The translations under genes were made by a program, and so were the position numbers. Positions 8,099-17,734 of a DNA stretch of 64,000 nucleotides are shown here, one piece after another. Position 1 is the first letter of the stretch. Every line of letters begins with the position of its first letter. This DNA comes from G965267605 sp965267605 (lineage in GTDB: Bacteria; Bacteroidota; Bacteroidia; Flavobacteriales_E; Vicingaceae). The DNA lies in the NCBI GenBank assembly GCA_965267605.1, contig OZ254088.1, positions 1,674,001 through 1,738,000 of the forward strand, given 5' to 3'. The notes beneath the pieces are model-generated. The model had not been told where the DNA came from. It worked only from the letters and a program-made list of their open reading frames with translations, and made no database searches.

Positions 8099-11000
8099 GT
8101 GCTACGTACTACAATTATACTTACTATCCTTGCCGTAACCTGTTGCATACCAGCATGGTCTCAGGAATATACGTTCGAGAACTATACGGTTGACAACGGA
8201 TTGCCTGCGGCACAGATACTGGATGTAGATCAACTTCCTGATGGGCGCATCATCATTGGTACACAAAATGGCGGGTTCAGTATTTATGATGGAGTTCAGT
8301 TCAAATCCTTCAATGAGGAGTTAGGTCTTGCCAATAACATCGTGTACGATGTTGTAGGTTTCGGTGATAACCACATCGCCTGCGGGACCAACAATGGATT
8401 GTCGATATACTCGCACGGTCAATTTACCAACTACAGTACGGATAACGGGCTTTCACATAACAGGATATACCATGTACTGCCCGATGGAAATGACCTATTG
8501 TTGTCAACTGCATTAGGGGTATGCAGAATGAAGAAAGACACGATCATTCATGAGAAGATTGATCCGCTGCTCGACTCAGTCATCGTCTTTAAATCCATGC
8601 AGATGAAGGGCGGTGATATGCTCTACTGTTCTGGAGGGGCTGGTGCTTTCATCGTCCAACCCAATGGTAGCAGTAAGCGCTACGACATGGAAGACGGATA
8701 CAACTTCGTGTTTGATGCTTTGGAAATGGGTGACACCGCCATTTGGTTCTTGTGCTTCGATCGAATCGTATCGCTTTCCAACGGAAAGAAAAGGGTTGTC
8801 CGTCTTGAAGGATTAACGAATCCGGCATTTACAGGAGGATGGATCGATGATCGAGATGTTATCTGGATTGCTACAGATGCAGGGTTAATGCGGATTGATG
8901 AGAACGGAACGCAGAAGATCACAACGTTCAATGGTCTGGTCAATAATGAGATCTGGAAGATATTCGAAGACCGGGAACACAATCTTTGGTTCGTGTCCCG
9001 GCAAAATGGAGTATCTAAGCTCTCACACAGAGCGTTCACACATTATCCTTACTACAAGGGTGTGGAGAATCAACCATACATCAACGCAAGTACTGTTCAG
9101 GGATTGATGGTTGATTCAAAAGACCGCGTTTGGATCGCTGTTGAGAACGGATATTCTGTTTTGGATAAGGGAGTGTTCAAATTGCAGTTTGTGAGTAAAG
9201 CCTTTAAGGACGGCTCTCTGGCTCATATTGAACATTTTGGCTTCTCGGAACTATCCACAGGCGAGATCGTTGGAGCCAGTGAAGAAGGGTTCAACAGAAT
9301 TGATCCGGTAGATCTACCTATGGGAGATCGCGTCATCAATGGCGATAAAGACATGACCCTGTATCTCTATTGCATTTATGAAGATTCGGACGGAACCATT
9401 TGGCTTGGAACACGAGGTGGGGCCGCTTGGTACAAAGGAGATGCAATCATTGGTGCGTCTGCGATCATTCCAACTTCTCAAAGCATATACGCCATTCACA
9501 AGGATTCCAAAGGCAACCTGTTATTTGCTACTGATGCTGGACTGATTGAATATGATGGCGAAGAATCCAAACACTACAGGCGCCTTGAAGGCTTGGTGGA
9601 TGACAGGGTACGTTGTATAGCCGAAGACAAGGATGGCAATGTCTGGATCGGTACCAATGAGGGTGTGTATAGAAAGAATGGCGACCAGTTCAAAGCGTTT
9701 ACGATCAAGAACAAGTTAACTGCAAATGCCATATTCTCCTTGTTGCTTGATGACGAAGGTTACCTATGGGCTGGTTTGGCCAAGGGCGTTGACAGAATCA
9801 AGATTAAGGATGGAGAGGTAATTGGCGTCCAACATTTCAGTGCTTCAGATGGATTTGTGGGTAAGCAGTGCATGATGAATGCGATATCCAAGGATTCGAA
9901 AGGGAATATCTGGATTGGTACGGTTGCAGGTGTTACCAAATTCAGTCCACAGCTGTACCGTAAAAACGACCAATCCCCTAACCTTGAGATCAACAGTGTG
10001 AATCTTTTCGGACAGGCTACCGACTGGAAGCTATTTGCCGATAGCGTGAACATTGACAACATTCCTATAAATCCTGACCTACCGTACCACCAGAACTATC
10101 TTTCCTTCAATTTCATTGGTATTACGATGGTGGCTTCTAACAGGGTGCGCTACAAGTACATGCTGGAAGGTCTTGACAAAGGTTGGAGTGCCAGTACATC
10201 GAAAAGGGAAGCCACTTACACGGGATTAAAACCAGGCACCTACACCTTCAAGGTAATGGCGGCCAACAGTGCCGGAGTATGGACAGAAGAACCTGTGACC
10301 TTTACCTTCACCATCAATCCACCCTTCTGGCAGACCTGGTGGTTCTACGGTATTTGCTTCATCATATTTGTGAGTGGTGTGTACTCTTACCTGAAGATCC
10401 GTGCGGCTAACAAGAAGATTCTTGTGGCGAATGAAAAGATCCTGAACCAGGCCACCATCATTGAAGAGAAGAACAAAGACATTACAGATTCGATCGAATA
10501 CGCTAAGCGTCTGCAAGAAGCATTCCTCCCCTCTCCCGCTGAGATCAGGAAGAGCTTTGCGGATGCGTTCGTTCTCTTCAAACCAAAAGACATTGTATCG
10601 GGTGATTTCTTCTGGTTTGAATCCAACGGCCCTATGCGGGTTATCGTAGCTGCCGATTGTACTGGCCATGGTGTACCAGGTGCAATGATGAGTATGGTAG
10701 GGAATAATCTTCTGAATCAAATTGTAAATGATTCGCAGGTAACCAGTCCCTCAGAAGCATTGAATCAGCTTGATGTGAAATTGCAACAGGCATTGCAGAA
10801 ATCTGAAGGGGGTGCTCAGGATGGTATGGACATCGCGATGTGCGCATTTAATACTGAAAATGGAGTGTTGGATTACAGTGGTGCAAATAACCCGCTGTAT
10901 GTGATCAGGAGCAATGACAACCCCTTGATGGTGAATGGGGAAGCTGCAATACCACGAATGACTGAGGGCAACATGCACTTCTATGAAGTAAAGGCAACGC

Positions 11001-11281
11001 GTCAGCCCATTGGTGCCTATGCAGATAAGATGCCGTTTGAGCTCAACACTATCAAGGTTGAAAAAGGTGATGCCTTCTATATATTCTCAGATGGGTATGC
11101 AGATCAATTTGGCGGCCCACGTGGGAAGAAATTCCGCTACAAGCAATTCAGAGAGCTGCTTTTGGAGTACTTCGACAAACCTATGGACGAGCAGCTGAGC
11201 ATCCTAAACGAGAAGTTCGTTCAGTGGCAAGGAGGCATGGAACAGGTAGACGATATCTGTGTTATTGGCGTGAAAGCCTAA
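8099..11281 (+). CDS. Membrane sensor phosphatase: two-component-regulator-type propeller, Y_Y_Y domain, TM helix, SpoIIE/PP2C domain
   Basis: About 1060 residues. A signal peptide (ending PAWSQ) is followed by a long periplasmic sensor made of propeller repeats (IWIATDAGL, VWIGTNEGV and IWIGTVAGV style; about 25-610). Next come a Y_Y_Y Ig-like domain (about 640-745), one transmembrane helix (about 752-772), a short coiled-coil linker and a C-terminal SpoIIE-type PP2C phosphatase (about 825-1060). The phosphatase metal ligands are present: IVSGDFFW, AADCTGHGVPGA and YIFSDGYADQFGG. The family dephosphorylates Ser/Thr on anti-anti-sigma or SiaC-like proteins. The GTG at 8099 (MLRTTIILTI) gives a clean signal peptide. 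A TTG at 8072 lies inside the terminator and is unlikely. A TATCTTTG box at 8085-8092 sits so close that the transcript may be leaderless. Confidence 0.9.
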   Translation: MLRTTIILTILAVTCCIPAWSQEYTFENYTVDNGLPAAQILDVDQLPDGRIIIGTQNGGFSIYDGVQFKSFNEELGLANNIVYDVVGFGDNHIACGTNNGLSIYSHGQFTNYSTDNGLSHNRIYHVLPDGNDLLLSTALGVCRMKKDTIIHEKIDPLLDSVIVFKSMQMKGGDMLYCSGGAGAFIVQPNGSSKRYDMEDGYNFVFDALEMGDTAIWFLCFDRIVSLSNGKKRVVRLEGLTNPAFTGGWIDDRDVIWIATDAGLMRIDENGTQKITTFNGLVNNEIWKIFEDREHNLWFVSRQNGVSKLSHRAFTHYPYYKGVENQPYINASTVQGLMVDSKDRVWIAVENGYSVLDKGVFKLQFVSKAFKDGSLAHIEHFGFSELSTGEIVGASEEGFNRIDPVDLPMGDRVINGDKDMTLYLYCIYEDSDGTIWLGTRGGAAWYKGDAIIGASAIIPTSQSIYAIHKDSKGNLLFATDAGLIEYDGEESKHYRRLEGLVDDRVRCIAEDKDGNVWIGTNEGVYRKNGDQFKAFTIKNKLTANAIFSLLLDDEGYLWAGLAKGVDRIKIKDGEVIGVQHFSASDGFVGKQCMMNAISKDSKGNIWIGTVAGVTKFSPQLYRKNDQSPNLEINSVNLFGQATDWKLFADSVNIDNIPINPDLPYHQNYLSFNFIGITMVASNRVRYKYMLEGLDKGWSASTSKREATYTGLKPGTYTFKVMAANSAGVWTEEPVTFTFTINPPFWQTWWFYGICFIIFVSGVYSYLKIRAANKKILVANEKILNQATIIEEKNKDITDSIEYAKRLQEAFLPSPAEIRKSFADAFVLFKPKDIVSGDFFWFESNGPMRVIVAADCTGHGVPGAMMSMVGNNLLNQIVNDSQVTSPSEALNQLDVKLQQALQKSEGGAQDGMDIAMCAFNTENGVLDYSGANNPLYVIRSNDNPLMVNGEAAIPRMTEGNMHFYEVKATRQPIGAYADKMPFELNTIKVEKGDAFYIFSDGYADQFGGPRGKKFRYKQFRELLLEYFDKPMDEQLSILNEKFVQWQGGMEQVDDICVIGVKA

Positions 11282-11299
11282 TCAATTAAGGAAATCTAT

Positions 11300-11307
11300 T
11301 AAATTTG
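11300..11307 (+). promoter_or_regulatory. -7 promoter box of SRP RNA
   Basis: TAAATTTG matches TAnnTTTG and lies 5-7 nt upstream of the first base of the SRP RNA closing stem. That is the spacing expected between a Bacteroidota -7 box and the transcription start. A -33 TTG at the right distance is not evident. Confidence 0.6.
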
Positions 11308-11311
11308 CCGT

Positions 11312-11413
11312 CCGGGGTAAGTCTCATACGACCAGCTCCTGCTGAATCCCCCAGGATCGGAAGATAGCAAGGGTAGGCGGTTGTAGCGGTGCGATGTGAG
11401 TAGCTTACCCTTT
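11312..11413 (+). ncRNA. ffs: Signal recognition particle RNA (4.5S-like)
   Basis: The segment folds as a small bacterial SRP RNA. The terminal stem GGGGTAAG (11314-11321) pairs with CTTACCC (11404-11410) and runs into a T-tract that acts as terminator. The conserved domain IV apex is visible: CCCCCAGGATC, the GGAA tetraloop, then GATAGCAAGGG, with the asymmetric loop that binds Ffh. It lies between the phosphatase and the convergent small membrane protein gene, whose stop codon falls inside the 3' stem. Confidence 0.9.
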
Positions 11414-11716
11414 TTTTATTTCCTCAAGATCAATCGGATCTGCCTCGTTACCTCCGGTGTAGGTAATAGGGCTAGGACTGTCACCACGTTTTTCGAGATG
11501 CTTCATATATAATCCAAGAAGAATCGCAAGAATACCAACGATACAATGTGCGCCTATCAGCACACCACCAAAGGTAAATTGAAAGTAATGCGTTCCGGGA
11601 TAATCGTAACCAAAAGCGTTGGAAACACCCGTAATGTATATAAGAACGGAGATACATGCCGGAACCACGATAAGCAACAACGCGGTTACCGGGATTTTCT
11701 CCTTAAACAAATACAT
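11405..11716 (-). CDS. Small membrane protein, two TM helices, unknown function
   Basis: A 103-residue protein with hydrophobic segments at about 9-30 and 47-70, then a polar acidic tail (EADPIDLEEIKKG). I do not recognise the family. It follows the OmpA-domain gene by three bases on the same strand, so it is probably the last gene of the adhesin/PorP/OmpA cluster. Its last codons and stop use the complement of the SRP RNA terminator (the T-tract encodes the Lys-Lys), so the two convergent transcripts overlap at their ends. Confidence 0.7.
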   Translation of the reverse strand: MYLFKEKIPVTALLLIVVPACISVLIYITGVSNAFGYDYPGTHYFQFTFGGVLIGAHCIVGILAILLGLYMKHLEKRGDSPSPITYTGGNEADPIDLEEIKKG

Positions 11717-11719
11717 CTG

Positions 11720-13666
11720 TTATGGTGTAGGCGCAGCCTGCAGCTCGCCTAGGATCTTCATCTCCACTCTCCTGTTCTCCTGATGTTTTTCTTCTGTGCA
11801 CTCCACATTGTTGGCACATTCATTCAGAAGTTTGGTCTCACCATATCCTTTTGGAACAAGTCGTTCTGATGCTATTCCTTTGGCAATCAAGTAATCAACC
11901 ACCGTCTTGGCTCGTGCATCCGATAGTTTAAGATTAGATCTATCGCTACCTCTGCTGTCAGTATGTGCACTAAGCTCAACGATCACAGTTTTGTTGTCAT
12001 TCAGGTAATTGTAAATGTTCTCTACCATTGGCAATGACGTTTCCTGCATCGTGGCCTTGGCCAGGTCAAAGTAGATGTTGTCGATCTTCACTACCGCATC
12101 TTTCTTAATCGCAGGAGATAATCTAAGTTTCTCAAACAATGCCCTGACATCGTCACGGTCTTTTGCAGGAATATCAAACTTCTGTGGCTGATAGTCCTCA
12201 TGTGAGAACTCCACAGTATACGTGGTGTTCCTTTCCAATATAAGCTGAACCCAGCCATCCTTCACAGTGTTGAATTTCAACACATTACCACTATCCTTAC
12301 CTGAAGTTGTTGTTAACACCACATTGATGTCCGCTATCGGCTTCATGTTGACTTTATTCAACGCAATTCCGGAAATGGTGTCCGGTGGAAGCGGAAGCTT
12401 ATAGAATTCAAAAATGCGGTCATAACCATCATTTCTGTTGGATGATAAATATCCACTGCTTCCATCCCTGTTTACGATGAAGCTAAAATCATCCCCCGAA
12501 GAATTGAATGGTTTTCCCAGGTTAACAGGCTTAACGTATTCCCTTCTAGATTTCCAGGTTTTGAAAATATCCGTTCCTCCAAATCCTTCGTGGCCCTTTG
12601 AGCTAAAGTACAAGGTATCATTCTGGATATATGGATACATTTCATCCAATGGACCATTAACCGTTGGACCTAAGTTCCTTGGCTTCGACCAGGTTGTGTC
12701 TGTTAGCTTCTTGACTTTATACAGATCAAAACCTCCTTCTCCGCCTGGCATGTTTGAAGCAAAGTACAGCACCATTCCATCATCAGAAAGAAACGGGAAC
12801 GCGCAGTCGTATTCCTTACTATTGAACGGCATCGACCGCACTTCCATCCACTTTCCAGCAACCTTAGATGCTTTGTAGATTTTCAACACGTTCACACCTT
12901 CCGGACTAAGGTCTACTTTCCCTTGCTTCAACTTAAAGTTTCTGTACTTCTCAACAATACTACCATTGGTGGCATAGTAAAGTATCCTGCCGTCTCGAGA
13001 TACATTCGGTGTGCCTTCGTAGTACATGTGCTGAACGTCACCAGGAAGTGTAAGTGGGTCTTCGTAAGTGGCAGTATCAGACTTCCGGGCAAACGCCAAA
13101 TCGTAGAACACAGTCTTGACCTTGTATTCCTGCTCCTTAGGAACCGATACAACCAAACCACCATCAGCATAGGAAATTCCCATGCTTCTGCCCCCAAGCT
13201 CAATCCTGGAATCATACATTAAGTAACGATCGGTGGTGTAATTCTGACTAGCAGCGGCCCACTTTACGCTGTTCACCATCTTCTCAGACAAGACGGGATC
13301 TCCGCCAAGGTCTTTGAATTTCAGGAACGCTTGTTTCGCCTCGTCATACTTCTCAAGATGTGCAAGAATAAATCCTTTGTTAAGCATATCCTCAGGTACT
13401 ACCTCGTCTGCATAGGCAGTTGTTTTATTATACCACTGCAGTGCCAATTGATACTTGAACAATTTCCTATAGGATTCAGCAAGTATTTTAACCTCACCAT
13501 ACAACATTGGCTCTACACCTTCGGCTTTCTTAGCTTCGAACTCACTTACTACTTCACGGTACATTCGCTTGCGGAACAACTCCCTTGCATTGTCAAATGC
13601 CTGTGTCTGGCCCATACCCATCAAAGCATAAGCCGTTACTACCAGTGTCAAACAAATCTTTCTCAT
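11720..13666 (-). CDS. OmpA-family protein with TPR-like, PD40 and carboxypeptidase-regulatory domains (PorE-like)
   Basis: A 648-residue envelope protein. A signal peptide (1-20) is followed by a TPR-like helical part (about 22-130), WD40-like PD40 repeats (about 165-420; PFLSDDGMVLYFASN, LYFSSKGHEGFGGTDIF), a small Ig/carboxypeptidase-regulatory fold (about 428-515) and a C-terminal OmpA peptidoglycan-binding domain (about 530-640; NIYFDLAKA, LSAHTDSRGSD, NRRVEMKI). The domain order matches PorE-type proteins, proposed to link type IX secretion components to the cell wall. It lies four bases downstream of the PorP/SprF gene, the standard neighbourhood for this family. Confidence 0.92.
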   Translation of the reverse strand: MRKICLTLVVTAYALMGMGQTQAFDNARELFRKRMYREVVSEFEAKKAEGVEPMLYGEVKILAESYRKLFKYQLALQWYNKTTAYADEVVPEDMLNKGFILAHLEKYDEAKQAFLKFKDLGGDPVLSEKMVNSVKWAAASQNYTTDRYLMYDSRIELGGRSMGISYADGGLVVSVPKEQEYKVKTVFYDLAFARKSDTATYEDPLTLPGDVQHMYYEGTPNVSRDGRILYYATNGSIVEKYRNFKLKQGKVDLSPEGVNVLKIYKASKVAGKWMEVRSMPFNSKEYDCAFPFLSDDGMVLYFASNMPGGEGGFDLYKVKKLTDTTWSKPRNLGPTVNGPLDEMYPYIQNDTLYFSSKGHEGFGGTDIFKTWKSRREYVKPVNLGKPFNSSGDDFSFIVNRDGSSGYLSSNRNDGYDRIFEFYKLPLPPDTISGIALNKVNMKPIADINVVLTTTSGKDSGNVLKFNTVKDGWVQLILERNTTYTVEFSHEDYQPQKFDIPAKDRDDVRALFEKLRLSPAIKKDAVVKIDNIYFDLAKATMQETSLPMVENIYNYLNDNKTVIVELSAHTDSRGSDRSNLKLSDARAKTVVDYLIAKGIASERLVPKGYGETKLLNECANNVECTEEKHQENRRVEMKILGELQAAPTP

Positions 13667-13670
13667 GGCT

Positions 13671-14591
13671 CTAGAATCTTGGTACAGAAATTACAGGTTC
13701 AACGGGTGGTAGAATTCTATAGATCACCATAATCTCATGGCTACCCGAAGATACCGTCCCTAAAGCTCCGTTGTTATACTCGTATGCATATCCCAATTGC
13801 AAGTCCGGAGTAATTCTACAAGTAAGAATACCGAGTAGCTCATTACTGGTTCGGTAGGAAGCACCTACTCCAAACACCTTATTGAATTCAACCCGGGCAT
13901 TCACATCCAACTGCATTGGCGCGCCATGCACATTCTTCAGCAGGATTGACCCATTAAACATTGTCTTCTCATCAATGGGGTGGCTCAACCCGGAGTGTGC
14001 ATACCAATGCACATCTTTTGAATTGAACTGCGCTGAACCCTGGAGCACATTGTCAAAAACAACCCTGTTCTGCAATAGGTTTGGAAGTGCAAAACCGGCA
14101 TAAAAGTTGTTCTTAAAATAGTATGCACCAAACCTTCCATTCGGCACCAGGAACTGCTGGGTGTTGAACGTAAAGGTTGGGTCACCCTGCTGGACCAATC
14201 CAACCCTTGAAAGGTCAGCACTCATCAGGTTCAAAACACCGCTTATACCCATTGCCAGTTTATGGCCTTCCGCCAATGTAAACGTGTGCGAATAGGAACC
14301 AGCAATCTGTGTGTGGTTGTTGATATAAACCTGGTCGTTCTGAACAGTTAAGCCAATGGCGTTATTTGCGAACGGTTTTACCAGGTTGAAAGCACCAATC
14401 CTTGGAGCCCCTTCAATACCCGTCCATTGCGCTTTGTACATGGCACTTACGGTTAAGTGCTCATAGCTTCCCATTGAGGCAGTATTGATGTACGGTTGGT
14501 GCATCATATACAAACCATGGTGAAATTGGTTCTGCGACCAAAGTGGTCCTGCAACCACCACCAGTAATAGTATTTGAATTATCCTTTTCAT
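13671..14591 (-). CDS. PorP/SprF family type IX secretion membrane protein
   Basis: A 306-residue predicted outer-membrane beta-barrel. A signal peptide (1-19, ending LWSQ) is followed by the family start pattern (MMHQPYINTASMGS, AMYKAQWTGIEGAP) and many alternating strands to the C-terminus. PorP/SprF paralogs partner with type B (gliding-associated C-terminal) cargo and are needed for its secretion or anchoring. That fits here: two such cargo genes lie immediately upstream, the nearer one overlapping the start by one base (TAATG), and an OmpA protein lies downstream. The first 15 bases belong to the long repeat shared with the paralog junction upstream. Confidence 0.93.
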   Translation of the reverse strand: MKRIIQILLLVVVAGPLWSQNQFHHGLYMMHQPYINTASMGSYEHLTVSAMYKAQWTGIEGAPRIGAFNLVKPFANNAIGLTVQNDQVYINNHTQIAGSYSHTFTLAEGHKLAMGISGVLNLMSADLSRVGLVQQGDPTFTFNTQQFLVPNGRFGAYYFKNNFYAGFALPNLLQNRVVFDNVLQGSAQFNSKDVHWYAHSGLSHPIDEKTMFNGSILLKNVHGAPMQLDVNARVEFNKVFGVGASYRTSNELLGILTCRITPDLQLGYAYEYNNGALGTVSSGSHEIMVIYRILPPVEPVISVPRF

Positions 14592-16375
14592 TACCTTCTA
14601 AGTTCAATAGGTCCTTTCATCGTTTCTGATGAAGGTGTAAGTTTTAGTATGTAGTAATACGTTCCGTCTGTAACTGCCTTACCCGATTTGCTATTCATCC
14701 CATCCCAATCACTCTTGTAAGGGTTAGCCTCATATACCTTATCGCCCCAGCGGTTGTAAATAGCTATCGTGTTCTCTGGATAGAACGCCAGGCCTATTAT
14801 CACAAACTGATCATTGTAACCATCTCCATTGGGTGAAAAACCATTGGGGATATACAACGGGATCTGATCCTTTACATGGATCAACACTTGTGCTGTATCA
14901 CACTCATAGGGACACGTAGGATCGCATATGATGTAATAGAAGTAATCATAACCTACATAGTTCTGGTTAGGAGTATAGGTCATGTTACCTGCATTGTCTA
15001 CAGTAGCTGTTCCACTTATCGGTGGGATCACTATCGTGATTGTACTTACAAGACCCGTATCATTGGGATAGAGGTTCTTGCTTACAGGTGTGTTTACCCA
15101 GGTACTTGCCGAGTCGAAGTTGGCAGCTACATAAGGAAGTGGCATCCTTCCAACAAGCACACTGGTATCCAGGGTACAACCATTGGTATCGGATGCTGTT
15201 ACATAGTACAGTCCTGAGTCTACTGGTATAATCACCGTATCTGTACCTAGGTTATTGCTACCATCTGTCCACTGATAGGTGTAAGGTGGGGAACCTCCAT
15301 TCACTCCACTTATCCATGCTGATCCGTTTACTGAGTCACAGGTGTTTGGTAGTGTGCTTAATGTTCCCAGTTGTGGTTTACCTAACTGACCTATGGTAAA
15401 CTGTACGCTGTCTGCACAGCCATTGCCATCGGTTACCACAAGCTTATAGGTCCCTACATTAAGGCCTGTTATGTTCTGTGTCGTACTGTACGCACTTGAA
15501 CCAAGGTACCATTGGTATCCAAGCGTTGGGGTGCCCGTAGCTGTTATACCCTGTATAAAACCATTGATGCTGTCACAGGTGGCTGATGCCCACTGCAGTG
15601 ATGTAGTATCGATCACTGGCTTTTGCCATATGTTCACCCTTACACTGTCTGTTCCTATACACCCCAGGGAGTCTGTTACCGTTAGGTAGTAAGTAGTAGT
15701 GGTTGACGGTGAGGCCCATGGGTTGGTGATCGTTGTACCTGACAAGCCTGATGCTGGGGTCCACTGATAGGCCAGGGTTCCTGTTCCTCCTGATCCTGTG
15801 GGTGCTCCACCAAGCTGTGCTGAGTCTTCTATACAGAACGAGTACGTTGCTCCTGCCCCTCCCCCCGCATCTGCAGCAGGTGGACTGGTGACCACTACCT
15901 GTATCGAGTCATCATCCTGGCAGCCTACCGAGTCTACTACCTGTAACCAGTACCATGTTGTGTTGGCTGGGAAGGCCATTGGGTTCGCTCCTACAGGGTT
16001 GTCTACTGTTGCTCCCGGGGTCCAGCTGATATTGATCGGACCGGTTCCTCCGCTTACCGTTGGGGAGCCTCCTATCTGTACTGAGTCGCCCGGACACATA
16101 AGTAGCGGACCTATACCCGCATCTGCTACAATGGAATCAAAGCGTTCTACTACAATATCCATCGTGTCTGCACAAGGGCCCACTCCTGCTATAAGTCTTA
16201 TGATATGCGTACCGTTTACCGTGGTGGACCAGTATGGGTTTACTTGCGTGCTAAATGGTACTCCATTATCAAACCATTGCCACGGACCAAAGCCTACACT
16301 GAAGTTGCCCAGGAAGATCGAGTCATTACCACATACCAGGTTCGTGCTCGGGATCACTACCGCTGAGTCGATGCA
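14577..16375. repeat. Long direct repeat, copy 1
   Basis: Matches 17720-19518 at a constant offset of 3143 bases without gaps. I saw no difference from 14577 to 16175 in the lines compared. About ten substitutions then fall in the last 200 bases (the first at 16176), after which similarity is lost. It spans the 3' 57% of the adhesin gene plus the TAATG junction and the first 15 bases of the next gene. Confidence 0.93.
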
Positions 16376-17734
16376 AATGCCAGGATCCGAACAAACAGTA
16401 TGAACATTTGGCGTATAAGCGCTTGAAGTAGAAACAACACTGTTTATCGGAGTTACATTTGTAACTACAAACACCCTGGGCGTGTTAGGCGGTGTGAAAT
16501 TGGTAACCGTGAAAGTAATTGGTTTTGTATTGCACTTAGCGGTCCCCATACTGTCTAGTTGACACACGAGCACTTCTTTTCCTCCCACGACTGTATCTGA
16601 TGATGCTGCGATTACAAATCCTCGCTCACCGGGAAGTGTAACAAACTCATTTCCATGAGGACCTACAACAGCCTCTAGTCTATATCTTTGCTCTCTTGCA
16701 TTTCCTATTGCATTTGACCAGACAACATTCCCATTCTTGTCAACCTTCATGATGAAAAGATCAAAGTCTCCAAACCCCTGCGGTGATTGTGTTTCACCGG
16801 TGATAACAAATCCTGAGTCAGCAGTTGGTTGCACCTCGGCAAACATTTCATCAAGCGCACTTCCGTAGGCCCTTCCCCATATTGGATTACCCAGGGAATC
16901 TACTTTAATCAAACATGCATCCCAGCCACCTGTACCCCATGAAGTAGTGGCACCGGAAACCATGAAGTTCCCGTCCAACGTTGGACAAAGCGTATGCCCT
17001 CGATCAAAGCCACTTCCTCCCCATTCTCTATGCCAAAGCATGTTACCGTTCTTATCCGTTTTCATGATGGAGAATGAAAGGTTTTGTGGTGTTGGTTGGT
17101 TTCCTGTTTCAGAGGTTCCTACTGCCACAAGAGAACTGTCACTCAACTCTATCACATCTTGCACATAGCCATGTCCCGAATTTCCGTATGCGGTACCCCA
17201 TATTATGTTTCCTGCCTGATCCAGGTTAGCCAGGTACATATCAAGATTGTTACCTAGTGCATCATATACTCCTCCCATCAAATAAGTACCGTTCAGACGT
17301 TCTAGTATTCTAGTGGATCTTTGCATGTTTGACGCCCCTAATCTGCGCTCCCAGATTACGGTCCCTCCGGGATTAAGTTTGATTATCAAAGCATCACGTC
17401 CGGAAGCACCTAATCCAAATGTTGCTGCTGAAACCAGGATCGTTCCATCCGAGTTTTCATGTACGTCAATAGATCGCTCCTCTCGCGATGAGCTACCAAA
17501 GGAACGTCCCCAGAGAAAGTTCCCATTCAGATCAAGTCGCATCACATTTACATCAAACTGCCCCGATGAGTAGGTTGACGAAAGTCCTGCAACCAATAGG
17601 TCACCGTTGGCACACCTGGTAACACTATGGCCTTGATCCTCATTTGCTCCCCCGTAGGTTTTAATGAATGTAGGAGTCTGCCCTACCATCATAAATGGTA
17701 GCAGAAAGAGTATAAATGCAATTATCCTTTTCAT
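14591..17734 (-). CDS. Giant surface protein, T9SS type B sorting domain (adhesin-like paralog 1)
   Basis: A 1047-residue exported protein. A signal peptide (1-18) precedes seven or so beta-propeller-like (SBBP) repeats over about 20-400, with units such as GNFLWGRSFG, GTVIWERRLG and GNIIWGTAYG. Residues about 454-860 hold PKD/SprB-like Ig repeats rich in Cys, Ser, Thr and Gly (TYYLTVTDSLGC, TYKLVVTDGNGC). A cadherin-like fold follows (about 870-950), then the gliding-associated type B sorting domain (about 955-1047; YIPNGFSPNGDGYNDQF, YNRWGDKVYE). The family includes SprB-type adhesins. From about residue 454 on it is almost identical to the upstream paralog, while the first 450 residues differ. 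One-base TAATG overlaps link it to both neighbours. Confidence 0.9.
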   Translation of the reverse strand: MKRIIAFILFLLPFMMVGQTPTFIKTYGGANEDQGHSVTRCANGDLLVAGLSSTYSSGQFDVNVMRLDLNGNFLWGRSFGSSSREERSIDVHENSDGTILVSAATFGLGASGRDALIIKLNPGGTVIWERRLGASNMQRSTRILERLNGTYLMGGVYDALGNNLDMYLANLDQAGNIIWGTAYGNSGHGYVQDVIELSDSSLVAVGTSETGNQPTPQNLSFSIMKTDKNGNMLWHREWGGSGFDRGHTLCPTLDGNFMVSGATTSWGTGGWDACLIKVDSLGNPIWGRAYGSALDEMFAEVQPTADSGFVITGETQSPQGFGDFDLFIMKVDKNGNVVWSNAIGNAREQRYRLEAVVGPHGNEFVTLPGERGFVIAASSDTVVGGKEVLVCQLDSMGTAKCNTKPITFTVTNFTPPNTPRVFVVTNVTPINSVVSTSSAYTPNVHTVCSDPGICIDSAVVIPSTNLVCGNDSIFLGNFSVGFGPWQWFDNGVPFSTQVNPYWSTTVNGTHIIRLIAGVGPCADTMDIVVERFDSIVADAGIGPLLMCPGDSVQIGGSPTVSGGTGPINISWTPGATVDNPVGANPMAFPANTTWYWLQVVDSVGCQDDDSIQVVVTSPPAADAGGGAGATYSFCIEDSAQLGGAPTGSGGTGTLAYQWTPASGLSGTTITNPWASPSTTTTYYLTVTDSLGCIGTDSVRVNIWQKPVIDTTSLQWASATCDSINGFIQGITATGTPTLGYQWYLGSSAYSTTQNITGLNVGTYKLVVTDGNGCADSVQFTIGQLGKPQLGTLSTLPNTCDSVNGSAWISGVNGGSPPYTYQWTDGSNNLGTDTVIIPVDSGLYYVTASDTNGCTLDTSVLVGRMPLPYVAANFDSASTWVNTPVSKNLYPNDTGLVSTITIVIPPISGTATVDNAGNMTYTPNQNYVGYDYFYYIICDPTCPYECDTAQVLIHVKDQIPLYIPNGFSPNGDGYNDQFVIIGLAFYPENTIAIYNRWGDKVYEANPYKSDWDGMNSKSGKAVTDGTYYYILKLTPSSETMKGPIELRR

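Noticed and set aside
10226..10720. A 164-codon minus-strand frame inside the sensor phosphatase gene.
   Set aside because: Antisense to the transmembrane and SpoIIE region, which is conserved. No independent coding evidence.
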